From Palsa-504 sp963806335 (GTDB taxonomy: Bacteria; Actinomycetota; Actinomycetes; Streptosporangiales; Streptosporangiaceae), in contig CAWDXO010000011.1 of NCBI GenBank assembly GCA_963806335.1, forward strand, positions 1 to 64,000: a stretch of 64,000 nucleotides of DNA. The letters are read 5' to 3'. A program made the position numbers and the translations under genes. Shown here piece by piece: positions 42,587-49,212 of the stretch. The notes under the pieces were generated by a model. It made no database searches, was not told the origin of the DNA, and worked only from the letters and a program-made list of their open reading frames with translations. The stretch's first letter is position 1. Each line of letters begins with the position of its first letter.

Positions 42587-43644
42587 CAGTGCCTCCGGGG
42601 GAAGACGGTGCCGTCGAAGAGCTTGCGGGCGGTACGCACCACGCCCGCGCGGATCACGGCGGGCGGCCGGCGGCTGAGATCCAGTTCGGTCTCGACCTGG
42701 ACGTGCCCGGTCGGGTGCTCGATGTCGAACCGCGTCTGGCCCGGCGTCAGCACCGCCAGGCCGGCTCCGGCCGCGCCGTCGAGCAGCAGGGCGGTCGCGA
42801 CGCTGACCGCGCCGAGCACCCCGATCGAATCGTGCACCCGCACCGGAATGAAGGTGCGCGTGCATATCGTCCCGCCGTCCGCCGGGGCCGCGACGAGCGA
42901 GACCTTGGGCACCGAGGCGGCGGATACGTCGCCGAGGCCCATCCGCTGGCCGGCCGCGAGCCGCAGCGCCTGCACCTTCTCGCCCAGTGCGCGGTCCGCC
43001 TCGAGGTCGGCGACGCTCTCGTAGCCGGTGCGGCCAAGCTCAGCCGCGGCCACGACCACCACCGGCATGCCGTTGTCGATGCAGGTGATGGTCAGCCCGT
43101 CGATGACATCGGTGATGTGTCCGGTGGGCAGCAGGGCGCCGGTGGCCGAGCCCTCGGTTCCGGCGAAGTCGAGAACCACCGCCGCGGCCGTCCCCGGAAC
43201 CCCGGCGATCGCGGTGTCGCCGGTGTAGTCGACGAGGCCGTCCGCGCCGGGAAACGTGGCGGTGGCCACGCTGCCCGAGTTGACCATGTGGATCCGGACC
43301 GGTGCCTTGTCCGCTAGGCCCCGCTCGACCGCGAACGGGCCGACGCCGGCCAGCAAGTTGCCGCAGTTCTGTCGGCCGGAAACCGTGGCCTCGCCGACGC
43401 CGACCTGCAGGAACAGGTAATCGACGTCGGCGTCAGCCCGAACGGAACGACTGATCACCGCCACCTTGGAGGTCAGCGGATGCGCCCCGCCGATGCCGTC
43501 GATCTGCCGGGCATCGGGGCTGCCCATGATCCGCAGCAGCAGGTCGTCGCGTTCGGCCTGGTCCGAGGGCAGGTCTTCGGCGAGGAAGTAAGCGCCCTTG
43601 GAGGTCCCGCCTCGCATCAGCATGCACCGCACGCCGTCACTCAT
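42586..43644 (-). CDS. galD: 4-oxalomesaconate tautomerase (PrpF family)
   Basis: About 352 residues, family PrpF (diaminopimelate-epimerase-like fold). It starts CMLMRGGTSKGAYFLAEDLP, has the DARQIDGIGGAHPLTSKVAV segment and the catalytic-type Cys in SGRQNCGNLLAGVGPFA. GalD interconverts the keto and enol forms of 4-oxalomesaconate after ring opening of gallate. The PrpF family also has a methylaconitate isomerase, but the adjoining aldolase and hydratase genes favour the GalD role. The ATG at 43644 overlaps the upstream stop by eight bases. Confidence 0.85.
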   Translation of the reverse strand: MSDGVRCMLMRGGTSKGAYFLAEDLPSDQAERDDLLLRIMGSPDARQIDGIGGAHPLTSKVAVISRSVRADADVDYLFLQVGVGEATVSGRQNCGNLLAGVGPFAVERGLADKAPVRIHMVNSGSVATATFPGADGLVDYTGDTAIAGVPGTAAAVVLDFAGTEGSATGALLPTGHITDVIDGLTITCIDNGMPVVVVAAAELGRTGYESVADLEADRALGEKVQALRLAAGQRMGLGDVSAASVPKVSLVAAPADGGTICTRTFIPVRVHDSIGVLGAVSVATALLLDGAAGAGLAVLTPGQTRFDIEHPTGHVQVETELDLSRRPPAVIRAGVVRTARKLFDGTVFPRRH

Positions 43645-44335
43645 CGCTCTCCTCCCCAGCGCTGACCCACCGGACGCCACGGGCGGCGAGCTTGTCCCGC
43701 AGGCCGTACAGGTCCAGGCCCAGCTGCCCGTCCGCGAGGGCCTTGCGAGCCTGCTCTTCCTTGGCCGCTCTGGCCTGCGCCGCAGCCAGCGCCTGGCCGA
43801 CGTCGCCGCGCGGCACGCACACCACGCCGTCGTCATCGGCGATGATCGCGTCGCCGGGCCGGATGATCTGCCCGCCGACCGACATGGGCACGTTGACCGC
43901 ACCCGGCGTCTCCTTGACCGTGCCCTGGGCGCTCACCGCCGCCGACCAGACGGGGAAGCCCATCCCGCGCAGTTCGGCCACGTCCCTGACCCCCGCCTCG
44001 ATGACTAGGCCCCGGACGCCGCGCGCGGCCAGCGAGGTCGCCAGCAGCTCGCCGAACATCCCGTCCGTACACGGCGAAGCCGTCCTCACCACCAGCAGGT
44101 CACCGGCCTGGCACTGCTCGGCCGCCGCATGGATCATGAGGTTGTCGCCGGGCCAGCACAACGCGGTCACCGCGGTCCCGCCGACCCGGATGCCGTCCTG
44201 GATGGGCCGCAGCCCGGGCCCGAGGTACCCGGTCCGGCCGATCGCTTCGTGCACTGTGGCCACGCCGAGTCCGGCCAGCTCGTCCACCACCGTCAGGTCC
44301 GCGCGGGCCACGCCGGTGACGATCACCTGGCGCAT
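43637..44335 (-). CDS. galC: 4-carboxy-4-hydroxy-2-oxoadipate aldolase (RraA-like fold)
   Basis: A 232-residue HMG/CHA aldolase (LigK/GalC/ProA) that splits 4-carboxy-4-hydroxy-2-oxoadipate into pyruvate and oxaloacetate. The RraA-like fold shows as DNLMIHAAAEQCQAGDLLVV, the metal/phosphate loop GELLATSLAARGVRG, and LVIEAGVRDVAELR with the characteristic Arg-Asp pair. VHEAIGRTGYLGPGLRPI is typical of aldolases rather than RraA. Its ATG overlaps the stop of galB by one base and its stop lies inside galD, so the genes are tightly coupled. Confidence 0.9.
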   Translation of the reverse strand: MRQVIVTGVARADLTVVDELAGLGVATVHEAIGRTGYLGPGLRPIQDGIRVGGTAVTALCWPGDNLMIHAAAEQCQAGDLLVVRTASPCTDGMFGELLATSLAARGVRGLVIEAGVRDVAELRGMGFPVWSAAVSAQGTVKETPGAVNVPMSVGGQIIRPGDAIIADDDGVVCVPRGDVGQALAAAQARAAKEEQARKALADGQLGLDLYGLRDKLAARGVRWVSAGEESDE

Positions 44336-45066
44336 CAGCTCAGCCTGTCCGTGACCTGGGGGAATACCCTCATGTAGGCCTCGCCCATGGCGGCTTGCGG
44401 CAGGCCCAGGTTGGGCCCCGCGTTGCGTTTAAGCTGAGTGCCGCGCCGTTTGGCCAGGTCGGTGTAGTAGTCCCACAGATGCCGCTGGGCGGCCATGCAC
44501 TCCATGGCCTTGCGCTTGGTCTCGAACACCGGCGTGATATCTAGCAGGACCTCCGGCTTGAAGCCGCACATCTCCGGCTGGTGCGGCTCGAACTGGAACA
44601 CCGGCGGGGCGCCGATCGGCTCGCCGGCGGCGGGATAGCCGATCGCCTGGGCCAGCACCCGAGCCCGTAGCGCCATCTGCCCCGCCGCCGGATGATCACC
44701 GTTGTAGGGGTCCGATAGCGGGTGGGTGAGCACGACCGACGGGTTGACCTCCCGGTACACGCCAACGATGCGGTCGGTGAGTTCATCGGATTCGCGCAGC
44801 GGGTAGTCCCCGGCATCAAGGAAGGCGATCTCGGCTCCGAGCACGGCCGCCGCGTTCTCCGCCTCGGCCCGGCGCAGCGCCTTGATCTCCTCCAGCGTCC
44901 GGCCCGCGCGCCAGGCGCTGGCCGATTCGCCGCGTTCCCCGTAGCTCAGGCAGAGCACCTTCACCTGCTCGCCCCGCGACGCGCTCAGCGCGATCGCGCC
45001 TCCGGCCCGCCAGACAAAATCAGCCGCGTGCGCGCTGATGACGAGCATCGACTGCGTTGTAGTCAC
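44335..45066 (-). CDS. galB: 4-oxalomesaconate hydratase (PIG-L/LmbE family)
   Basis: A 243-residue PIG-L-type metalloenzyme. The start LVISAHAADFVWRAGGAIAL replaces the HPDD of deacetylases with HAAD, as in Pseudomonas putida GalB; NGDHPAAGQMA supplies a further ligand region. GalB hydrates 4-oxalomesaconate to 4-carboxy-4-hydroxy-2-oxoadipate, the substrate of the next enzyme. By sequence alone a GlcNAc-deacetylase relative would be possible, but the neighbouring aldolase and tautomerase make GalB the better call. The GTG start overlaps the GntR stop by four bases. Confidence 0.87.
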   Translation of the reverse strand: MTTTQSMLVISAHAADFVWRAGGAIALSASRGEQVKVLCLSYGERGESASAWRAGRTLEEIKALRRAEAENAAAVLGAEIAFLDAGDYPLRESDELTDRIVGVYREVNPSVVLTHPLSDPYNGDHPAAGQMALRARVLAQAIGYPAAGEPIGAPPVFQFEPHQPEMCGFKPEVLLDITPVFETKRKAMECMAAQRHLWDYYTDLAKRRGTQLKRNAGPNLGLPQAAMGEAYMRVFPQVTDRLS

Positions 45067-46034
45067 CGAACTTCCTCCCGCGTGTCCATCGTCGTTAAAT
45101 CCAGCGTTCCGGCCTTATCCACCGGCCCGGCCTGATCCGGCGCCCCGGCCTGATCCAGCGCCGCGGCCTTATCCACCGGCCCGGCCTGATCCGGCGCCCC
45201 GGCCTGATCCAGCAGGGCCGCTATGACGCTGCGCAGATGGCGGCGCGCCGCATCCTCCGCCTCAGCCGGCCGTCGCCCGGCGACGGCGGCGATGATCGCC
45301 AGGTGCTCGGGTAGCGAGACCTGCGGACGGCCTGGTCGCAGCGACAGCCGGAACTGGTGCCGGACCAACTGCCCGTTCAGCCGCTCGAGCAGGGCGGCCG
45401 CCACCGTCTGACCAGAGATCTCCCGTACCAGCCGGTGCAGCTCAGCATTGAGGGCCGAGTACTTCAGCAGCTCGCCATCCGCCACGCTGCGCTCAAGCTC
45501 AGCCCCCAGCTGCCGCAGCTGGCCGGCCTGGGCCTCGCTGACCTGCTCCGCGGCCTTGGCCGCGCACAGTCCCTCCAGCGCCATCCGGCACTCGGTGATG
45601 GCGACCGCCTCGTCAATGGTGATCGCCCGCACCCGCGCGCCGCGGTTCGGTATCCGTTCGACCAGGCCTTCGGCCGTCAGGTCGAATAGCGCCGCGCGCA
45701 GGCTAGCCCGCGTCACGGCGAGCATTCCGGCCAGCTCCTCCTCGACCAGGCGCTGCCCGGGGGCCATGTCCCCACCCAGGATCGCCTGCCGCAGCCGTTC
45801 CACGGCCAGCCGCCGTCCCGGCTCGCCGCTAACTAGCCGCCGTCCCGGCTCGTCGCTAGGAGGTCCCGCCGGAGATCCGACCGGCGTCCGAGAGCCGACC
45901 GGCGTCCGAGAGCCGACCGGCGTCCGAGAGCCGACCGGCGTCCGAGAGCCGACCGGCGTCCGAGAGCCGACCGGCGCCTGAGAGTGGGCCGACGTTGCCA
46001 GGCCGGGCGACGCCGTACCTTCCCGCGCTTGCAT
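45063..46034 (-). CDS. GntR-family (FadR/FCD) regulator with repetitive ends
   Basis: A 323-residue regulator. The winged HTH is at about 75-140 (VERLRQAILGGDMAPGQRLV, ELAGMLAVTRASLRAALFDL) and the FCD ligand domain follows (VAITECRMALEGLCAAKAAE, ELHRLVREISGQ, HLAIIAAVAGRRP). Both ends are unusual: residues 20-55 are six PVGSRT hexapeptides and the C-terminus is two copies of an 18-residue DQAGAP-DQAGPV-DKAaal unit. AGGA lies eight bases before the ATG. It is co-translated with galB and probably controls the operon through the ATTGTCAACAAT site. Confidence 0.88.
   Translation of the reverse strand: MQAREGTASPGLATSAHSQAPVGSRTPVGSRTPVGSRTPVGSRTPVGSRTPVGSPAGPPSDEPGRRLVSGEPGRRLAVERLRQAILGGDMAPGQRLVEEELAGMLAVTRASLRAALFDLTAEGLVERIPNRGARVRAITIDEAVAITECRMALEGLCAAKAAEQVSEAQAGQLRQLGAELERSVADGELLKYSALNAELHRLVREISGQTVAAALLERLNGQLVRHQFRLSLRPGRPQVSLPEHLAIIAAVAGRRPAEAEDAARRHLRSVIAALLDQAGAPDQAGPVDKAAALDQAGAPDQAGPVDKAGTLDLTTMDTREEVR
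45104..45212. repeat. 54-bp duplication made of 18-bp subunits inside gntR 3' end
   Basis: The sequence around CCTTATCCACCGGCCCGGCC recurs after exactly 54 bp (45113 and 45167) and each unit is three degenerate 18-bp blocks. It preserves the reading frame and encodes the Asp/Ala/Gly/Pro-rich C-terminal tail of the regulator. Confidence 0.85.
45881..45988. repeat. 18-bp tandem repeat inside gntR 5' end
   Basis: Five perfect copies of CCGGCGTCCGAGAGCCGA (45881-45970) plus one degenerate copy. It is read in frame on the minus strand as SRTPVG repeats ahead of the DNA-binding domain. Confidence 0.95.
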
Positions 46035-46060
46035 GTGGCGATCCTAAAATAGCTAACAAA

Positions 46061-46072
46061 ATTGTCAACAAT
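46061..46072. promoter_or_regulatory. FCD/GntR operator ATTGTCAACAAT
   Basis: ATTGT-CA-ACAAT is a perfect dyad of the TTGTnnACAA type bound by FadR/FCD-subfamily GntR proteins. It is 27 bases upstream of the GntR start codon within the only AT-rich stretch of the region, so autoregulation of the gallate operon is likely. Confidence 0.65.
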
Positions 46073-46224
46073 CTAGATTTCGAAGCGTCACAAGCCGGAC
46101 AGCCTTGGTGTCGATTGCCGTCGCCACCACCTAGCCGTCCCGCAGGCCAGCCATCGCTCACCTCCCGTCACTTGGCCACCACGCCGACGCGCTCGATCGG
46201 ACACGTGGGTGGTAATCGCCGAGT

Positions 46225-46289
46225 CCCAACCGGCACGATGGAGCATCGAGCCGGTCCCAACCGGCACGATGGAGCATCGAGCCGGTTCG
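46225..46289. repeat. Dispersed palindromic repeat, two copies
   Basis: Two copies of a 32-base unit, CCCAACCGGCACGATGGAGC followed by ATCGAGCCGGT, follow one another. It is the same family as the pair near 4.5 kb, where the core reads GATGTTCCATC instead of GATGGAGCATC. Confidence 0.75.
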
Positions 46290-46293
46290 CCAA

Positions 46294-46382
46294 ATGCTCA
46301 TCGGCACGCTCATCGAGCTGCTGGAACCCCTCAGTGCCCCGGAGGTGTCCGCCGCCGGTCCCGCAACCGACGACGAGGCCTA
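46294..46382 (+). pseudogene. Possible short coding relic
   Basis: The frame MLIGTLIELLEPLSAPEVSA ending ATDDEA and a stop looks like a genuine protein C-terminus, with no Arg/Ser bias, but upstream it runs straight into the palindromic repeat. It may be the tail of a gene whose front was lost; no family is recognised. Confidence 0.25.
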
Positions 46383-47624
46383 GCCGGTTCGCGGCTGAGC
46401 GACCTGGCCCAGAAACAGCGGCAGGCCGGTTGCGGTGTCGACGATGGCGAACAAGAACGGCCGGTCGACGACCATCGTGACCGGCGGGGGCGTCCGGAGC
46501 GCGGCCGCCGCCCTCATGATGACCGCGGTGGCGGCCGCCGCTTCGGTGCCCTGCTCATCGACCTCGATATAGGCCTTGTGCGCGACGGCGCTTATCTGCA
46601 GCGGCTCGGCCTGGGTGATGCCGCTGAAATCCGCGCCGTCGCCGAACGCCTGGCTCACGCCCAGCTGTTGCAGGGCCGGGACGAGGTCGAACTCGGCCTC
46701 CAACCGGAACCTGGGCAAGGACAGCGTGACCTGGTGCGTGGCCGGGCCGGCGAGCAGGCCGCCCAGGCCGGCCGCGCCGCCCGGGCCGGCGAGCAGGCCG
46801 CCCAGGCCGGCCGCGCCGCCCGGGCCGCCCGGGCCGGCCGCGCCGCCCGGGCCGGCCGCGCCGATCTTCGGTCGCAGCGCTGCCAGCGGCCCGTCGGGCA
46901 GCACGACGGCCATTGCCAGGCTGGCGCCCCGGTAAGGGAGCAGGACGGCCTGGTACCCGTCGCCGCGCAGGTAAGCGCGCGGTGCGGTCCCGTGCATCAT
47001 CGGCACAATCAGGCCCGGTCGATCCGGACCGTCCGGGTAGAACGACGCGTCCCTGGTCGCGGACTCTGGAAAAGGGTTTGTCCACGCGGCCTTGAGATAC
47101 ACCGCGCTGGCGAGCACCAGCCTGGTCAGCGACCCGATGGTGCCGGGCGGCAGCAAGCCGGTGATCTTGCCCCCGGTCTGCTCGGCGATCACGCGGTTGA
47201 TCTCGGCCCGCGCCGCCTCGGGTGCCCCGGCGAAATCGGCGTCGGCGAGCGTAGCCTCGGCCCCGGTCAGCTGGCCGGTGAACTCCAGGCGCAGCGGCAG
47301 GCCGGACTGGACCCATACGGTATTCGGCGCCCGGAACGTCACCGGCTCGCCCGTCGTCAGGGCGTGCAGCATGGCCGACAGCGCGCGCAGCGCGTCGGCG
47401 GCCGCCTCCGGCGATGAGTCCAGGTGGAGCGCGCGGGCCAGTTCCTCCGCCGTACGGCCGCGCGCTCCGCACAGGGCCATCAGCAGCGCGCCGGCCACGT
47501 TCACGGGGGAGAAGACCGTATCGGTGGCCTGCTCCGCCAGCACCTGGTACAGGTCGGTGCCGAACGCGTCGCCGGCCGCCACGGCCGTACGAGACGCGTC
47601 GGCTCCGACTGGCTTGTTCGGCAT
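46380..47624 (-). CDS. Serpin (serine protease inhibitor)
   Basis: About 414 residues. Serpin landmarks are TVFSPVNVAGALLMALCGAR, NTVWVQSGLPL, TRLVLASAVYLKAAWTNPF, and HKAYIEVDEQGTEAAAATAV leading into the reactive-centre loop, then VDRPFLFAIVDTATGLPLFL. The hinge GTEAAAATA has small residues, as in inhibitory serpins. A Gly/Ala/Leu/Pro insert (two copies of a 13-residue unit plus GP repeats) interrupts the middle. No signal peptide is seen, so it may act on cytoplasmic proteases. ATG at 47624 is preferred; the frame offers an ATG nine codons earlier. Confidence 0.9.
   Translation of the reverse strand: MPNKPVGADASRTAVAAGDAFGTDLYQVLAEQATDTVFSPVNVAGALLMALCGARGRTAEELARALHLDSSPEAAADALRALSAMLHALTTGEPVTFRAPNTVWVQSGLPLRLEFTGQLTGAEATLADADFAGAPEAARAEINRVIAEQTGGKITGLLPPGTIGSLTRLVLASAVYLKAAWTNPFPESATRDASFYPDGPDRPGLIVPMMHGTAPRAYLRGDGYQAVLLPYRGASLAMAVVLPDGPLAALRPKIGAAGPGGAAGPGGPGGAAGLGGLLAGPGGAAGLGGLLAGPATHQVTLSLPRFRLEAEFDLVPALQQLGVSQAFGDGADFSGITQAEPLQISAVAHKAYIEVDEQGTEAAAATAVIMRAAAALRTPPPVTMVVDRPFLFAIVDTATGLPLFLGQVAQPRTG
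46744..46862. repeat. 39-bp duplication and GC-rich repeats inside the serpin gene
   Basis: A 39-bp block beginning GGGCCGGCGAGCAGGCCGCC is directly duplicated (46744 and 46783), then decays into GGCCGCGCCGCCCGG motifs. It keeps the reading frame and encodes the Gly/Ala/Leu-rich insert. Confidence 0.9.
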
Positions 47625-47731
47625 AGTCCTCTGCCCCTTCCCGCTCACCATCCGATCACACCAGAGCCGGCCGTTGGGGACCGCGAGAAATCAGGGTGGG
47701 AGCGGCAGCCGAGCCGTGCCACGATGACTGC

Positions 47732-48616
47732 GTGAGCTGGTTCACCACAGGGGACGTTGACGAGTTCCTGGCCCAGGCCGGGGAGTTTCTGCGCGCCGAG
47801 CGCGTGCGGAACACGGTCATCCTGACCGTGGCGGAGAATCTCCGAGTCAAGGGACAGCTGCTCACAGGGGGTCAGCCCGCCCAGGACGAGCCGTTGTTCG
47901 GCTGGTGGCGGCCGGGCGCCGAAGGGAACCAGATCCGCGGGGCGTTCCTGCATACGCCGGCCTTCCCGGCCTTCCTCACCACCTTCATGAGCCAGCGCGC
48001 CGCAGCCGAACTGGCCGGTGATCTCGCCGCGACCGGGCGCATGATTCAGGGCGTCAACGCGGAATCCGACACCGCGGAAGCGTTCGGGGAGGCGTTGGCC
48101 CACCACACCGGGACCGCCGCGACGGTCCACCGCCGCATGCGGCTGTTCGTGCTCGGCGAACTCGTCCGGCCGTATCCAGGCCCCGAGGGTGCGCCCAGGC
48201 CGGCCACCGAACGGGACCGGAACCTGCTGACCGAGTGGCTTCGCGCATTCACCCGCGAGGTCGGCGACCCGGACACGCAGGATTACCAGGCCGCCGCGGA
48301 CGAACGGCTCAGCTACGGCGGCGTCATCATCTGGGATGCCGGCGGCGTCCCCGCCTCGATCGCCGGGAGGACTCGCATCGTGGCCGGGATGGCACGCGTG
48401 GGTCCCGTCTACACGCCACCCGAGCTGCGCGGACGAGGCTACGCGGGCGGCGCCACCGTGGCCGTGAGCCAGGCCGCGCTGGATGCCGGCGCCACCGAGG
48501 TCGTGCTCTACACCGACCTGTCCAACCCCACCAGTAACGCCCTGTACCAACGTCTCGGCTACCGCCCGGTGGAAGACCGCCTCGTCCTGTCGTTCGAGCC
48601 CGCGATCAGATCATAA
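47732..48616 (+). CDS. GNAT-family N-acetyltransferase
   Basis: About 294 residues from the GTG at 47732; the frame is open 12 codons further upstream without conservation. The C-terminal GNAT domain carries the acetyl-CoA loop PELRGRGYAGGATVAVSQAA, preceded by strand MARVGPVYTP, and ends VLYTDLSNPTSNALYQRLGY, the typical NPxSxxLYxxxGF motif. The N-terminal ~170 residues are a second, degenerate GNAT-like half. The acceptor substrate is unknown. It is divergent from the serpin. Confidence 0.87.
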   Translation: MSWFTTGDVDEFLAQAGEFLRAERVRNTVILTVAENLRVKGQLLTGGQPAQDEPLFGWWRPGAEGNQIRGAFLHTPAFPAFLTTFMSQRAAAELAGDLAATGRMIQGVNAESDTAEAFGEALAHHTGTAATVHRRMRLFVLGELVRPYPGPEGAPRPATERDRNLLTEWLRAFTREVGDPDTQDYQAAADERLSYGGVIIWDAGGVPASIAGRTRIVAGMARVGPVYTPPELRGRGYAGGATVAVSQAALDAGATEVVLYTDLSNPTSNALYQRLGYRPVEDRLVLSFEPAIRS

Positions 48617-48720
48617 ACCCCGCTGGCGAGCTTGTCCGGATGCCGCGCAGTCAGGTTGCGGGCGTGGGCGAAGTCATCGGGCAGGTAGCACAGCTCCCAG
48701 ACGTCGGTCCCCAGGCCATA
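48598..48720 (-). pseudogene. Arylsulfatase fragment
   Basis: Minus-strand translation YGLGTDVWELCYLPDDFAHA followed by RNLTARHPDKLASGVYDLIA matches the region of arylsulfatases that reads VWELY.L..DFS.A.NLA..HP.KL.EL. It is only about 40 residues long, without the catalytic domain, and overlaps the end of the GNAT gene. It is a relic, as at 1.0-1.3 kb, but from a neighbouring part of the sulfatase. Confidence 0.55.
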
Positions 48721-48843
48721 GCCGCCGGGCATCCGACTACGGCCTAAGGTCCCGATCACTAGGGCCATTTGCCCGATGATGCGCACAGTAAAGCGCCAGC
48801 ACAATGGCTTACCTAAGGCGGACCGAAGGCTCTGGAGGGCAGG

Positions 48844-49212
48844 ATGCGATCGCCTGAGTGCGGACTGGCGAGCCGTCGGCGAGGAGCTTCGTCAAGATGC
48901 CTGGGCGTAGAAACGGCGCAACAGGATGGCACGGCGGCCCGCCCGGAGAGACGCGATTCTGGCGAACAGGACAGCAACGCAAGCGAGCGATCCATCCCGG
49001 CCCAGCATTCGGCTGGGCCGGAGTTCGACCTCATCGCGTCTAAGCTCCGCCCTCCAGCGGTCCGGGTCGGCACGATCAGCCGCCCGTCACTGATCGAACG
49101 GCTCGCGCAAGATGACTCCCGCCCGGTCGTCTCGGTAGTCGCGCCGCCCGGATACGGGAAGACCACCTTGTTGTCGCACTGGGCTGAGAACAGCCGCCAG
49201 GCCTTCGCGTAG
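48844..49212 (+). pseudogene. LuxR/MalT-type regulator, N-terminal piece cut by an amber codon
   Basis: A 122-codon piece with FDLIASKLRPPAVRVGTISR and a complete Walker A, VVAPPGYGKTTLLSHW, the usual start of MalT-like STAND ATPases. It ends at TAG (49210-49212) after ENSRQAFA; the next codons, in the same frame, read VSVDEEDNDPKVLLSYVA. Relatives have a tryptophan at this place (FAWVSVDEEDND), so a TGG-to-TAG change is the simplest explanation. GGAGGGCAGG precedes the ATG. The piece belongs with 49213-51225. Confidence 0.8.

Noticed and set aside
46209..47417. 402-codon plus-strand frame across the serpin
   Set aside because: Antisense to a serpin with a full set of family motifs; Gly/Arg/Gln-rich translation.
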